Assembly: GCF_007827975.1 (NCBI RefSeq) | Contig: NZ_VITT01000017.1 | Source: Nitrospirillum viridazoti | GTDB taxonomy: Bacteria; Pseudomonadota; Alphaproteobacteria; Azospirillales; Azospirillaceae | Reading direction: 5' to 3' (one strand) | Length of the DNA: 64,000 nt | Part shown: in pieces, positions 51,342 through 59,945 of the stretch | Numbering within the stretch: the stretch's first letter is position 1 | Layout of the letters: every line of letters starts with the position of its first letter | Translations under genes and position numbers: made by a program | Notes under the pieces: model-generated | The model's input: only the letters and a program-made list of their open reading frames with translations | Told to the model about the DNA's origin: nothing | The model's database searches: none

Positions 51342-52151
51342 TCAGCCGGCGGCGTAATGCGCCGCCGCTGAGGACAGGAAGGTTGCGATCATCTGGCACA
51401 GCACCGGACGCAGGCGGGAACAGCGCCCTTCATCCAGCGCCGGCACCAGGCCGGGGGCCAAATGGGTGTCCTGCGACAGCTCCAACTGCAGGGCGTGGAC
51501 ATGCGCTGCCGGTTGGCCGTAGTGGCGGGTGATGTGCCCGCCCTTGAAGCGGCCGTTCAGCACCGCGCTGTAGCCGCTGGCCTGGGCTACCCGGAACACC
51601 GCGTCGGCGAAAGCTCCGGCGCAGGAGGCGCCGGCGTTGCTGCCCAGGTTCAGGTCGGGCAGCCGGCCGTCGAACAGGCGCGGCACCTCCGCCGCGATGG
51701 AATGCGCGTCCCACAACAGGGCGTAGCCGTGCCGCGCCTTCAGCCGGGCCAACTCCGCCCTCAATTGAGCGTGGTAAGGCTGCCAATAGGTGTCCACGCG
51801 GGCGGCTTTTTCAGTATCGTCGGGCCCCTGCCCCGGCAGATACAAGGGCGTGCCATCGAACATCACATCCGGGATCAGGCCAGTGCCGGCCTGGCCCGGA
51901 TAGAGGTTGGCGTCATTGACCGGACGGTTCAGGTCCACGACATAGCGGCTGTAGCCCGCCACCAGGGTAGATGCCCCGAGCTCGGCCGCGAAGTCATACA
52001 GCAGATCAACATGCCAGTCGGTGTCGAGCAGGCCGTGGGCCTCAGGCACCAGGCGGGGCGCTATGTCCCCCGGCATCTGGATGCCCACATGGGGAAAGGA
52101 GATCAGTAGTGGCGCCGCCCCCTCCCGAAAAGTGAATATTGGCGCCGTCAT
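51342..52151 (-). CDS. hutG: N-formylglutamate deformylase
   Basis: Hydrolyses N-formylglutamate to glutamate and formate, the last step of the five-step Hut route. 269 residues of the FGase family. LLISFPHVGIQMPGDI, TDWHVDLLYDFAAELGAS, YSRYVVDLNRPVND, LLWDAHSIAAEVPRLFDG and GGHITRHYGQ carry the conserved His, Asp and Glu metal/substrate residues. The ATG overlaps the stop of a 31-codon frame upstream (ATGA), and its own ribosome site is poor, so translation may be coupled to that frame. Confidence 0.92.
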   Translation of the reverse strand: MTAPIFTFREGAAPLLISFPHVGIQMPGDIAPRLVPEAHGLLDTDWHVDLLYDFAAELGASTLVAGYSRYVVDLNRPVNDANLYPGQAGTGLIPDVMFDGTPLYLPGQGPDDTEKAARVDTYWQPYHAQLRAELARLKARHGYALLWDAHSIAAEVPRLFDGRLPDLNLGSNAGASCAGAFADAVFRVAQASGYSAVLNGRFKGGHITRHYGQPAAHVHALQLELSQDTHLAPGLVPALDEGRCSRLRPVLCQMIATFLSSAAAHYAAG

Positions 52152-52243
52152 TTGCCGACCATGGGCAGATCCAGACCAGGATGCGGGGCGCGGTCGACAG
52201 TCAGTTCATGGCCGGCGGTGACGTGTGGAACCGGGGGCTCCAT
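52148..52243 (-). CDS. Possible 31-residue leader peptide upstream of hutG
   Basis: Short frame starting ATG 52243 after an AGGAAAGAGG ribosome site and ending in TGA that overlaps the hutG ATG by 4 nt. The product begins MEPPVPHVTAGHELTVD and contains four His residues. Not a known family. It could be a coupling or leader peptide for hutG, or the trimmed start of a larger gene. Low certainty. Confidence 0.4.
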   Translation of the reverse strand: MEPPVPHVTAGHELTVDRAPHPGLDLPMVGK

Positions 52244-52624
52244 TTGACATGCCTCTTTCCTATTTTGCCGGTCAGCGCATATCGCTGAGGGGCGTTTTGC
52301 ACCCGCAACGACCGATCTCGGTGGCAATGGCAGCAACACAGGCGCCATCCTAGCGGTGGATCAACGGTCCGTAAAGGCTCGTTCCGCCATCTGACCTGTC
52401 AGAAAATCCTCAGAGCTGGGCCAAACAATCCCGCTTGGCTACGACGGATCGCCAGACTTGATGGCCGCTTCCCCGAAAGCAGTCAGAGCAGATGACGGAT
52501 TTGTCTTGTGCCTGAATATCGCCGAAAATCTGAAATTTCAGGGAAGCTGACAGGAGACATCCCCCACCCGCGCCGGGAACACGCATCGGATGGCAACGCC
52601 AGCACGAACCGGGACGCGCGGCGG
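52244..52624. other. Upstream region of the hut genes, no gene seen
   Basis: 381 nt between the hutG leader and the PilZ gene. It should contain the hutG/hutH promoter (minus strand). A perfect 12-bp palindrome CTGAAATTTCAG lies at 52531-52542 in an AT-richer patch and is a possible regulator site. Short frames here are not convincing. Confidence 0.5.
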
Positions 52625-52978
52625 TCAGGCCGTCTGATCGGGGGCGCTCGACACCGCCAGCAAGCAGGCCAGGAAGTCGGACGCGTCCTCGGCGTCGGCC
52701 AGGAAGTCCGCGCCGATAATGCGCCGTTCCACATCCACCCGTCGGACGATGATGGGGAACAGGGCGACGCCGTTGGTCACCTCGCTATGGATGCTGACGG
52801 TCAGGGTCTGGCCCGGGGCGATATCCTCCACCCCGCCGTGCAACTGCAGGCCGATGCCCTTGGCAGACCAGTCGACCAGGCGAGCCTGATGGCGGTCCAC
52901 CCGCAACGGGTACGCGTCGCCGGACAGGCGGGTGGCCTGGCGGCGGTCCACTGCGGAGGGAGGCGTCTCGTCCGTCAT
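52625..52978 (-). CDS. PilZ-domain protein
   Basis: About 117 residues, a single PilZ domain. The c-di-GMP binding signature is visible: RRQATR (RxxxR) followed about 20 residues later by DWSAKGIGLQL (D-x-S-x-x-G). It is probably a cytosolic c-di-GMP receptor. The ATG at 52978 has a GTAGGAT site at proper distance; another ATG three codons upstream (52987) is too close to it. It lies 19 nt downstream of the pentapeptide-repeat gene on the same strand, so the two are likely co-transcribed. Confidence 0.85.
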   Translation of the reverse strand: MTDETPPSAVDRRQATRLSGDAYPLRVDRHQARLVDWSAKGIGLQLHGGVEDIAPGQTLTVSIHSEVTNGVALFPIIVRRVDVERRIIGADFLADAEDASDFLACLLAVSSAPDQTA

Positions 52979-52997
52979 GGGCGCCATCCTACCCGGA

Positions 52998-54353
52998 TTA
53001 GACGGCCAAGGCTTCAGCGGAAAAATTCTTGGCGCCGCGGAAGTCGGCGTTGCGGATGTCGGCCCCGCGCAGATCGGCCATGGTCAGGGTCGCGTCGGTC
53101 AGGCAGGCGCCGGCCAGGACGGCATTGCGCAGGTTCCCCTGGCTCAGGTCACCATCTTCCAAGCGGGCCATGGTCAGGTCCGCGCCCGCCAGATTCACCC
53201 TCACCATGCGCGCCTTGCTGAAATTGGTGGGCCATTCATGGCCGTTGCGCAAATCCATGGGGCAGGCTACGGCATTGGCCAGGTTCGCCTCGTTCAGCGT
53301 CGCCCGCTCCAGGCAGGCGCCGCGCAGATCGGCGCCGGCAAGCTCCGCACCGCGCAGGTCGGCCATGGACAGATCGGCCATGGCCAGCACTGTGCCGCTG
53401 AGGTTGGCGCCCTTCAGCGTTGTCTGCCTGAGGATGGCAGCCGACAGGTTCAGGTTGGACAGATCCTGGCCGCTGAGGTCGATGGCCGACAGGTCCGCGC
53501 GCCTGCCCTTGCCGCCATTGCTCAATATCCACAGGCGGTGCTGACGCAAGGTCTCGCCGATGGTGCCCTCGATATCGTCCAGGCGGCGCACCAGGTCGGC
53601 GCCCGTCAGGTTGGCCATGGAGAGGTCGACATCGTCCAGCAGGGCGCCCAGCAGACTGGCCTTGGACAGATTGGCGCTGCGCAGCAGGGCGCGGGTCAGC
53701 ACGGCGCCATCCAGCTTGGTGCCGCTGAGATTGGCTTCCGACAGGTCCGCCCCTTCCAGGTTGCAGCCGGTGAGGTCGGAGCCGCTGAGGTCCGCCTTCA
53801 CGAAGATGGCGCCGCGCAGGTCGGTGTCGCGCAGGTCGGTCTGGACGACGAAGGCGTTGGACAGCTTGGCGTAGCTGAGGTCGGCCTTGGTCATGGACGC
53901 CTCCGCCAACTCGGCCGAGGGGTTGCCCTGCACATTGGGTGTCAGCTCGCCATTCTTGCTGCGCATCAGGTGGCCGTCCCGCAGGTCGGCCTCCACCATC
54001 ACGACCCGCCGCATGCTGGCCCCACGGAAGGCGGCGCCGCGTAGATCGGCCCGGGTCAGGTTGGTGCGTTCCAGCGTGGCGCGGCGCAGGTCCGCCCCGA
54101 ACAGGCAGGCGGAACGCAAATCAGCCTCTGACAGGTCGGCATCGCTAAGCCGCGCGCCGGTCAGGTCGGCGCCGGCCAACATCCGCCCGCGCAGCACGGC
54201 ATTGGACAGGTCGCAGAACTTCAGGCTGGCCCGCGCCCCGCCCCGTTGCCCCTGGAGGTAGCGCAGATGCAAGGTCAGGGCTTGCTCGATCTCCGCGGCC
54301 GAGAGGCGCCGGTAACCGATATCGAGACTGTCAACGTCGGCCCTGGGGCTCAT
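52998..54353 (-). CDS. Pentapeptide-repeat protein with a central non-repeat insert
   Basis: 451 residues built mainly of A(D/N)LxX pentapeptides, which fold as a right-handed quadrilateral beta-helix. The first repeat block runs from about residue 45 to 255. A block without repeats follows (LDDIEGTIGETLRQHRLWI and SNGGKGRRADLSAIDL), then a second repeat block to the end (FRGAKNFSAEALAV). A short helical N-terminus (RLSAAEIEQALTLHLRYLQ) precedes them. No signal peptide. Function unknown; co-transcription with a PilZ gene suggests a c-di-GMP-linked scaffold. Confidence 0.88.
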   Translation of the reverse strand: MSPRADVDSLDIGYRRLSAAEIEQALTLHLRYLQGQRGGARASLKFCDLSNAVLRGRMLAGADLTGARLSDADLSEADLRSACLFGADLRRATLERTNLTRADLRGAAFRGASMRRVVMVEADLRDGHLMRSKNGELTPNVQGNPSAELAEASMTKADLSYAKLSNAFVVQTDLRDTDLRGAIFVKADLSGSDLTGCNLEGADLSEANLSGTKLDGAVLTRALLRSANLSKASLLGALLDDVDLSMANLTGADLVRRLDDIEGTIGETLRQHRLWILSNGGKGRRADLSAIDLSGQDLSNLNLSAAILRQTTLKGANLSGTVLAMADLSMADLRGAELAGADLRGACLERATLNEANLANAVACPMDLRNGHEWPTNFSKARMVRVNLAGADLTMARLEDGDLSQGNLRNAVLAGACLTDATLTMADLRGADIRNADFRGAKNFSAEALAV

Positions 54354-54684
54354 ATGGGTCTCAGGCTTTAAGGTTCATCACCGCGGGAGCCTATGTGATA
54401 GCGGTCCTTCGTTAATAAAAGGTCATCAAGACAAAGTTTGTCCCGTAGGGACCTAAAAAATCAGCGGAAAAATCAAAAGAACATTTTGAATTTTGCTTTC
54501 TGATGGATTGTGACGGGAGCTCATCTCCTTTAAAGAGAGCTGTCCTGACCTGTGCCGCAAAAGGCAACGGCGGAACCCGAGGGTCCCGCCGTTCCGTCCA
54601 ACTGCCACTTGCCCTTGAACTGTGTTCTTGCGCGTGAGGCGCCCGCCGTGGCGTTGTCGTCCGGTCAGGCGCCTACGTTCAGAA
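54354..54684. other. Intergenic region between the pentapeptide-repeat gene and rpoH
   Basis: 331 nt. The AT-rich part 54400-54500 should hold the promoter of the pentapeptide gene (minus strand). The rpoH terminator lies at 54559-54593. A local dyad around GAGCTC...AAAGAGAGCT occurs near 54518-54541. No coding frame supported. Confidence 0.6.
54559..54593 (-). terminator. Terminator of rpoH
   Basis: Minus-strand stem AACGGCGGGACCC with GGGTTCCGCCGTT (one mismatch), a very short loop, then GCCTTTTGC. About 90 nt downstream of the rpoH stop. Confidence 0.7.
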
Positions 54685-55566
54685 TTAGGCCAAATGGGTC
54701 TCCAGCGCCGCGTTCTTCACGGCCTTCTGAAGCTTTTCGAACGCCCGCACCTCGATCTGGCGCACACGTTCGCGGCTGATGCCGAACTCCTGGGACAGGT
54801 CCTCCAGCGTCGTCGGGTCGTCGCGCAGGCGACGCTCCGCCAGAATACGGCGCTCGCGGTCGTTCAGCCCCTTCATGGCGCCGGCCAGCAGGGCCTTGCG
54901 CTTGCCCAGCTCTTCCCGGTCGGCCAGACGGATTTCCTGGCTTTCCGTCTCATCCACCAGCCAATCCTGCCACTCGCCCTCACCATCCACGCGCAGGGGC
55001 GCGTTCAGGCTGTGGTCGGGGCTGCCCAGGCGGCGGTTCATGGACACGACGTCCTGTTCCGGCACGTCCAGCTTGGTGGCGATGGCGGTCACCGTCTCCG
55101 GCGACAGGTCGCCGTCCTCGATGGCTTGCATCTGGCCCTTCAGCTTGCGCAGGTTGAAGAACAGCTTCTTCTGCGCGGCCGTCGTGCCCATCTTCACCAG
55201 GCTCCAGCTGTGCAGGATGTATTCCTGGATGGCGGCGCGGATCCACCACATGGCGTAGGTGGCCAGGCGGAAGCCCCGGTCGGGGTCGAAGCGCTTCACC
55301 GCCTGCATCATGCCGACGTTGCCTTCGGAGATCAGCTCGGACAGCGGCAGGCCGTAGCCGCGATAGCCCATGGCGATCTTGGCAACGAGGCGCAAATGGC
55401 TGGTCACCAACTGGTGGGCGGCAATGCCGTCCTCATGTTCCTGCCAGCGCTTGGCCAGCATGAACTCCTTCTCCGGCTCCAGCATGGGGAAGCGGCGGAT
55501 TTCCTGAAGATACCGCGACAGGCTCGATTCCGAACTGACGGCGGGGATGGCGGGCAAGGTGGCCAT
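54685..55566 (-). CDS. rpoH: RNA polymerase heat-shock sigma factor (sigma-32)
   Basis: 293 residues, the normal RpoH length. Region 2 has ISEGNVGMMQAVKRFDPDRGFRLATYAMWWIRAAIQEYIL. The RpoH box follows (LVKMGTTAAQKKLFFNLRKLK), which separates it from housekeeping sigma factors. Region 4 has the HTH TLEDLSQEFGISRERVRQIEVRAFEKLQ. The ATG at 55566 is chosen at the conserved start (MATLPAIPAV, with GAAAGG upstream); the open frame to 55704 is not family sequence. It directs transcription of heat-shock genes; many alphaproteobacteria carry more than one copy. Confidence 0.95.
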   Translation of the reverse strand: MATLPAIPAVSSESSLSRYLQEIRRFPMLEPEKEFMLAKRWQEHEDGIAAHQLVTSHLRLVAKIAMGYRGYGLPLSELISEGNVGMMQAVKRFDPDRGFRLATYAMWWIRAAIQEYILHSWSLVKMGTTAAQKKLFFNLRKLKGQMQAIEDGDLSPETVTAIATKLDVPEQDVVSMNRRLGSPDHSLNAPLRVDGEGEWQDWLVDETESQEIRLADREELGKRKALLAGAMKGLNDRERRILAERRLRDDPTTLEDLSQEFGISRERVRQIEVRAFEKLQKAVKNAALETHLA

Positions 55567-55711
55567 GGTCAACAACCTTTCACGGTTAAGGACCCCCGGG
55601 GATCGGGCAGTCCCCCCGTACCGGATGCTCAAATGGAGCCCCCCGGGACGGGGTTGGGGTGACACATTGATCAGTATACGCCTCTGACTCGTATCCGACC
55701 ACACTTTAAAA

Positions 55712-56794
55712 TCATTCTAAACTAAAGATCAGCCCTGCAAGATCGGCGGGCAGGTCGCTGGTGAAGGCCACCATGTCACCGCTGGCCGGGTGACGGAAGG
55801 CGATGTCCTTTGCATGCAACGCTTGGCGACGAAAACCGAGAAGTTGGGCCTGCGCATCAGGCGTCGCCTCCTTCAGCCGGGCGCCCAGGGCGCCGGTGGG
55901 GCGGGCCTTGCCGTACAGCGGATCGCCCACCAGCGGATGGCCGATCTGGGCCATGTGCACCCGGATCTGATGGGTACGGCCCGTGGCCAGCTTGCATTCC
56001 ACATGGGCGGCCAGCAGGCCGTAGCGGGCCAGCGTGCGCCAGCGGGTCAGCGCCGGCTTGCCGCCCTTGCTTACCACGGCCATGCGCTTGCGATCTGTCG
56101 GATGGCGGCCGATGTTGCCCTCGATTTCCCCCTCACCCGTCGCCGGTGAGCCCCAGACGACGGCGTGGTAGGTGCGCGACAGGGTGCGGTCGGCGAACTG
56201 GGCCGACAGGCCGGCATGGGCACGGTCGGTCTTGGCCACCACCATCAAGCCGCTGGTGTCCTTGTCCAGACGGTGGACGATGCCCGGCCGGCGCACGCCG
56301 CCAATACCGGACAGCCGCCCGCCACAATGGAACAGCAGGGCGTTCACCAGCGTACCGTCCGGGTTGCCGGCGGCGGGGTGCACCACCATCCCGGCGGGCT
56401 TGTCGATCACCAGCAGGTCATCGTCCTCGAAGACGATGGTCAGCGGGATGTCCTGCGCCACCGGCACGGCCGGTTCCGGCGCCGGCACGGAAATCTGGAA
56501 CACCTGGCCGGGTTTGACCCGGTATGAGGCGTCGTCTATGGTCTGGCCGCCCGGCTGACCCAAGGCCACGCGCCCCTCCCCGATCAGCGCCTGCAAGCGC
56601 GAGCGGGTGAGGCCGGCGGCCTCCGGCACCAGCTGGGCCAGGGCCTTGTCCAACCGATCGCGGGCCGCGGTGTCGGGGATGGTGACGGCGATCAGGGCGG
56701 AACCCGCCTCCTCGCCCTCCAGATCCTCATCCTCCGCGCCGTCCACCACCGGGGCGCCAAGGTCCAGGCGGTCAGCCCCGCCCTCATCCGCCAT
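55712..56794 (-). CDS. rluD: RluA-family 23S rRNA pseudouridine synthase (RluD type)
   Basis: About 360 residues. An acidic N-terminal stretch is followed by an S4-like RNA-binding domain (RLDKALAQLVPEAAGLTRSRLQALIGEGRV). The catalytic domain carries the motif GIVHRLDKDTSGLMVVAKT with the catalytic Asp, and GRTHQIRVHMAQIGHPLVGDPLYG. It modifies uridines in helix 69 of 23S rRNA if a true RluD. The ATG at 56794 is preferred; the frame is open to a TTG at 56869 that overlaps the divergent gene. It is followed by rpoH, 145 nt away. Confidence 0.9.
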   Translation of the reverse strand: MADEGGADRLDLGAPVVDGAEDEDLEGEEAGSALIAVTIPDTAARDRLDKALAQLVPEAAGLTRSRLQALIGEGRVALGQPGGQTIDDASYRVKPGQVFQISVPAPEPAVPVAQDIPLTIVFEDDDLLVIDKPAGMVVHPAAGNPDGTLVNALLFHCGGRLSGIGGVRRPGIVHRLDKDTSGLMVVAKTDRAHAGLSAQFADRTLSRTYHAVVWGSPATGEGEIEGNIGRHPTDRKRMAVVSKGGKPALTRWRTLARYGLLAAHVECKLATGRTHQIRVHMAQIGHPLVGDPLYGKARPTGALGARLKEATPDAQAQLLGFRRQALHAKDIAFRHPASGDMVAFTSDLPADLAGLIFSLE

Positions 56795-56859
56795 GGCGCT
56801 AAAACGCGCGACGGCGGGGTCGGCAGGCTGGCCCGGGGCGGCACAGATGGTTGAAGCAA

Positions 56860-57285
56860 GTGCGGACAATAAAGACCTTCCTCGTCATCATGGGCGTACT
56901 GATCGTCGCCGGTTTCGCCTTCATCGGGGTGGAGATCTGGCGGCGTGCCACCGACCCGAACCACCCACGCGCCTTCGGCCGCCACGCCGATACCGCGGCA
57001 TCAGGTGCCACTACCCCTTCGGCCCTGCCGCCCGAGGCCCTGGCCCCCCTGCTGAAACTGCCGGAAGGCAGCCGCATCGAAGCCATGACCAGCGTGGGCA
57101 GCCGCTTGGCCGTCCAGGTCGCCCTTCCCGGCGGTGCCCAGCAGATCTTCCTGCTGGAGCCCAGTACCGGAAAGATCCAGATCGCGGTCGTTGCTGGAAC
57201 CACTTCATCGGGCACCCCATCTTCCACAGGTGGGGTGCCTGAACCCAACCAGACGATGCGCCCGCAGGTTCCCCGGACGCCGTGA
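56860..57285 (+). CDS. Small membrane protein (DUF6476-like)
   Basis: About 141 residues with one N-terminal membrane helix (TFLVIMGVLIVAGFAFIGVEIW) and a periplasmic part. The latter has GSRIEAMTSVGSRLAVQVALPGG and IFLLEPSTGKIQI, ending in a Ser/Thr/Pro-rich tail. This matches the small DUF6476-type proteins often divergent from rluD-rpoH in Rhodospirillales. The start is a GTG at 56860 or a TTG at 56851; neither has a strong ribosome site. Function unknown. Confidence 0.72.
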   Translation: MRTIKTFLVIMGVLIVAGFAFIGVEIWRRATDPNHPRAFGRHADTAASGATTPSALPPEALAPLLKLPEGSRIEAMTSVGSRLAVQVALPGGAQQIFLLEPSTGKIQIAVVAGTTSSGTPSSTGGVPEPNQTMRPQVPRTP

Positions 57286-57509
57286 TTACGGTCACACCGG
57301 CCGGCCGCCCACCAGCGTAATCGCCCTACATGACAGAGATTTAATGGCCCCTGTCAGGAAGCCGGTGCTGGAATGAGGGCCGGGGGCGACTGCCCAATAT
57401 TTCAGCGATGCACGGCAGCATTAGGCTCTTCCATACTTTTTTGCTTCCTCTTCGTGCGCGCCGGCCCCGATCATCACCCGACATCCAGCAATAGGCGAGA
57501 CGGTCCCCC

Positions 57510-58541
57510 ATGAACTTCATGAGCGACAATGTGGTGGGCGCGGCCCCGGAGATCCTGGCGGCCCTGGCCGCGGCCAATGAGGGCGCGCAGCCCTCTTACG
57601 GCAGCGACCCGCTGACGGCGCGGGTGACCCGGGACCTGGCCGAATTGTTCGAGTGCGACGTCACCGTCTTCCCTGTCGCCACCGGCACCGCCGCCAACGC
57701 GCTGGCCCTGTCGGTGCTGACCCCGCCCTACGGTGCCGTCTATTGCCATGACGAGGCCCATGTGCAGGTGGATGAGTGCGGCGCGCCGGAGCTGATGTCC
57801 GGCGGCGCCAAGCTGGTTCCATTGGCGGGGGCCCATGGCAAGCTGGACGCGATGGCGCTGAAGGCCGCCTTGAACAAGGGCGGCGCCGGCGTCGTCCACC
57901 ATGTGCAGCCGGCCGCGCTGACCCTGACCCAGGCGACGGAGTCCGGCACCGTCTACACCCCCGACGAGGTGATGGCCCTGACGGAGGTGGCGCGGGCGCA
58001 CAAGCTGCGCGTCCACATGGACGGGGCCCGCTTCGCCAATGCGGTGGCCAGCCTGGCCTGCGCCCCGGCCGACATCACCTGGCGCGCCGGCGTGGACGTG
58101 CTGTCCTTCGGTGCCACCAAGAACGGCGCCCTGGCGGCGGAGGCGGTGATCTTCTTCGACAAGGCTCTGGCCGACAGCTTCGCCTACCGTCGCAAGCGGG
58201 CCGGCCACCTGTTCTCCAAGATGCGCTTCCTGTCGGCGCAACTGGACGCCTACCTGACGGACGGCCTGTGGCTGCGCCTGGCCACCCACGCCAACGCCAT
58301 GGCGACGCGCCTGGCCCAAGGCCTGGACGCCCTGCCCGGCGTCGGCCTGCGCAGCCCGGTGCAGGCCAACGAGGTCTTCGCCGTGATGCCGGAGCCGATG
58401 ATCGCGGGGCTGGAGGCCGCCGGCTTCCACTTCTACCGCTGGGATGGCGCCTGCATCCGCCTGGTGACCGCCTGGAACACCGACCCGGCGCATGTGGACG
58501 CCTTCGTCGCCGCCGCGCGGGGATTGGCCGGGATCGCCTGA
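57510..58541 (+). CDS. ltaE: Low-specificity L-threonine aldolase
   Basis: PLP enzyme of 343 residues that cleaves L-threonine/allo-threonine to glycine and acetaldehyde. It begins FMSDNVVGAAPEILAALAAANEG and has the cofactor-binding Asp/Arg in VHMDGARFANAVA. The PLP Lys lies in SFGATKNGALAAEAVIFF, the family signature. Tetrameric cytosolic fold type I enzyme. The start context is weak (ATG 57510 after CGGTCCCCC). Single gene. Confidence 0.9.
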   Translation: MNFMSDNVVGAAPEILAALAAANEGAQPSYGSDPLTARVTRDLAELFECDVTVFPVATGTAANALALSVLTPPYGAVYCHDEAHVQVDECGAPELMSGGAKLVPLAGAHGKLDAMALKAALNKGGAGVVHHVQPAALTLTQATESGTVYTPDEVMALTEVARAHKLRVHMDGARFANAVASLACAPADITWRAGVDVLSFGATKNGALAAEAVIFFDKALADSFAYRRKRAGHLFSKMRFLSAQLDAYLTDGLWLRLATHANAMATRLAQGLDALPGVGLRSPVQANEVFAVMPEPMIAGLEAAGFHFYRWDGACIRLVTAWNTDPAHVDAFVAAARGLAGIA

Positions 58542-58551
58542 TGCATCGAGA

Positions 58552-58860
58552 TTAGTTAGGGTTGAGGTAGATACCCCAGACGTCGGAACGCGCACCGGCC
58601 GACGTGCATACGACACCATCGGCCTGGAAGCGAATGGTGATTGAGCGCCCGGTGGTAAATGCTGTGGTAGAAAGGGCTAAAAGCGCGTCTTTATCGGTGT
58701 TGCTGGACGGAATAACAGCCGCTCCTTGCGCATAGTGGATGTAAAGATCCCCACTCCCGACCCAAATGCGCGTTATATTTACGTTACACTCTGTATAGGC
58801 GAGTGCACTTACTGGGAATAAGCCCACCATAAACGCCAAGATATATTTAATAAATTTCAC
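58552..58860 (-). CDS. Small exported protein of unknown function
   Basis: About 102 residues with a signal peptide (KFIKYILAFMVGLFPVSALA) and a short mature part that starts YTECNVNITRIWVGSGDLYIHY. It contains two Cys (a possible disulphide) and ends GIYLNPN. The GTG at 58860 is preferred because GGGGGGA lies just before it; an in-frame ATG at 58872 and one at 58923 are alternatives. The gene is noticeably AT-richer than its neighbours, suggesting transfer. Similar small Cys-containing exported proteins are widespread but unnamed. It is convergent to the aldolase gene. Confidence 0.7.
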   Translation of the reverse strand: MKFIKYILAFMVGLFPVSALAYTECNVNITRIWVGSGDLYIHYAQGAAVIPSSNTDKDALLALSTTAFTTGRSITIRFQADGVVCTSAGARSDVWGIYLNPN

Positions 58861-59061
58861 AAATCCCCCCATGCGCGAGATTCTACTTTTACGCATGATA
58901 GCTATTCCAGATAGGACTGTCATGTCAATTGGCTATAAATTGGAGGTCTAACGCCCCCCAGCCTGAGGCAAAAGATCGCTCCGCGCCCAGGCCTTGGATA
59001 GCGTAGGGTCTGGGCCACAAACCGGGGGCTGATGCATCCCGGCGAACTCTGTGGAGATGAC

Positions 59062-59592
59062 ATGCGCAAGATCGTTCTCGCCGCCGCCCTCTCGCTGGCG
59101 GTCACGGTTCCGGCCTGGGCGGCCCTGCCCAACGGCGCCTCGGCCCCGGCCTTCACCGCCCAGGGAGCCCTGGGCGGCAAGACCTCGACCTTTACGCTGA
59201 CCGACGCCTTGAAGAAGGGTCCGGTGGTGCTCTACTTCTTCCCCGCTGCCTTCACCAAGGGCTGCACCGTGGAGGCGCATGAGTTCGCCGAAGCGACGGA
59301 GACGTTCAAGCAATACGGCGCCACCGTGGTGGGCGTGACCGCCGGCAACATCGATCGCGTGGCCGAGTTCTCCTCCGTCGAATGCCGGGACAAGTTCATG
59401 GTGGCCGCCGATCCCGATGCCAAGATCGCCGCCGAGTATGACGCCAAGAGCCAGGGCAATTCCGCCATCTCCAACCGCACGTCCTACGTCATCGGCCAGG
59501 ACGGCAAGGTCGTCGCCAGCTACACGGACAACAATCCGGACCAGCACGTGCAGCTGATGCTGGACGCGGTCAAGGCGCTGCACACCAAGTAA
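59062..59592 (+). CDS. Periplasmic peroxiredoxin (AhpC/TSA family)
   Basis: 176 residues with an N-terminal signal peptide (KIVLAAALSLAVTVPAWA), so it is exported, unlike most peroxiredoxins. The peroxidatic site is FFPAAFTKGCTVE (Pro61, Thr65, Cys68); a second Cys108 in SSVECRDKF may resolve it. C-terminal NRTSYVIGQDGKVVASYTDNN is typical of the BCP/AhpC fold. It probably reduces peroxides in the periplasm, with the reductant supplied by an unknown thiol partner. GGAGATGAC precedes the ATG. Confidence 0.9.
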   Translation: MRKIVLAAALSLAVTVPAWAALPNGASAPAFTAQGALGGKTSTFTLTDALKKGPVVLYFFPAAFTKGCTVEAHEFAEATETFKQYGATVVGVTAGNIDRVAEFSSVECRDKFMVAADPDAKIAAEYDAKSQGNSAISNRTSYVIGQDGKVVASYTDNNPDQHVQLMLDAVKALHTK

Positions 59593-59603
59593 GCGCGGGC
59601 CGG

Positions 59604-59630
59604 TTCCAGCGGCCGCACGGGCCGCTGGAA
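59604..59630. terminator. Hairpin between peroxiredoxin and DUF982 genes
   Basis: Perfect 11-bp stem TTCCAGCGGCC / GGCCGCTGGAA with a 5-nt loop between convergent stops (59592 and 59642). T-runs are weak, so it is a probable but not certain bidirectional terminator. Confidence 0.6.
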
Positions 59631-59641
59631 TCACCTTGAGA

Positions 59642-59881
59642 TCAATCCGCCAGGATATGCGCGGTCTCAGCGGCGGTGACGAAGGCCGCGCGGGCGGCCT
59701 CCGCCTCGCCCGAGCCGTCCAGGGCCGCCAGGCACGCGGCGGTGGCGGCCTGGCGGGCGGGATCGTTGAGGTGGGCTTCCGGCCAACGGTAGATCAGCCA
59801 GTTGGAAGCCTCGTCCACGGTGGTGATGGTGCGGCGGACGGACGGGGCTTCCCACACATCGATCGGTGTCAGGGTACGCAA
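59642..59881 (-). CDS. DUF982-type small protein
   Basis: 79 residues. It matches the small DUF982 proteins common in alphaproteobacteria: TVDEASNWLIYRWPEAHLNDPARQAATAACLAALDG followed by EAARAAFVTAAETAHIL. Soluble, no signal peptide. Function unknown. The next minus-strand gene downstream is none; the upstream neighbour argO is separated by 64 nt. Confidence 0.75.
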   Translation of the reverse strand: MRTLTPIDVWEAPSVRRTITTVDEASNWLIYRWPEAHLNDPARQAATAACLAALDGSGEAEAARAAFVTAAETAHILAD

Positions 59882-59945
59882 GGGCGGCCTCCTCCAGCTG
59901 GTGGACCATACAACGAGGCAGCGGCGGCAGGGTTCCCGCCGGACG

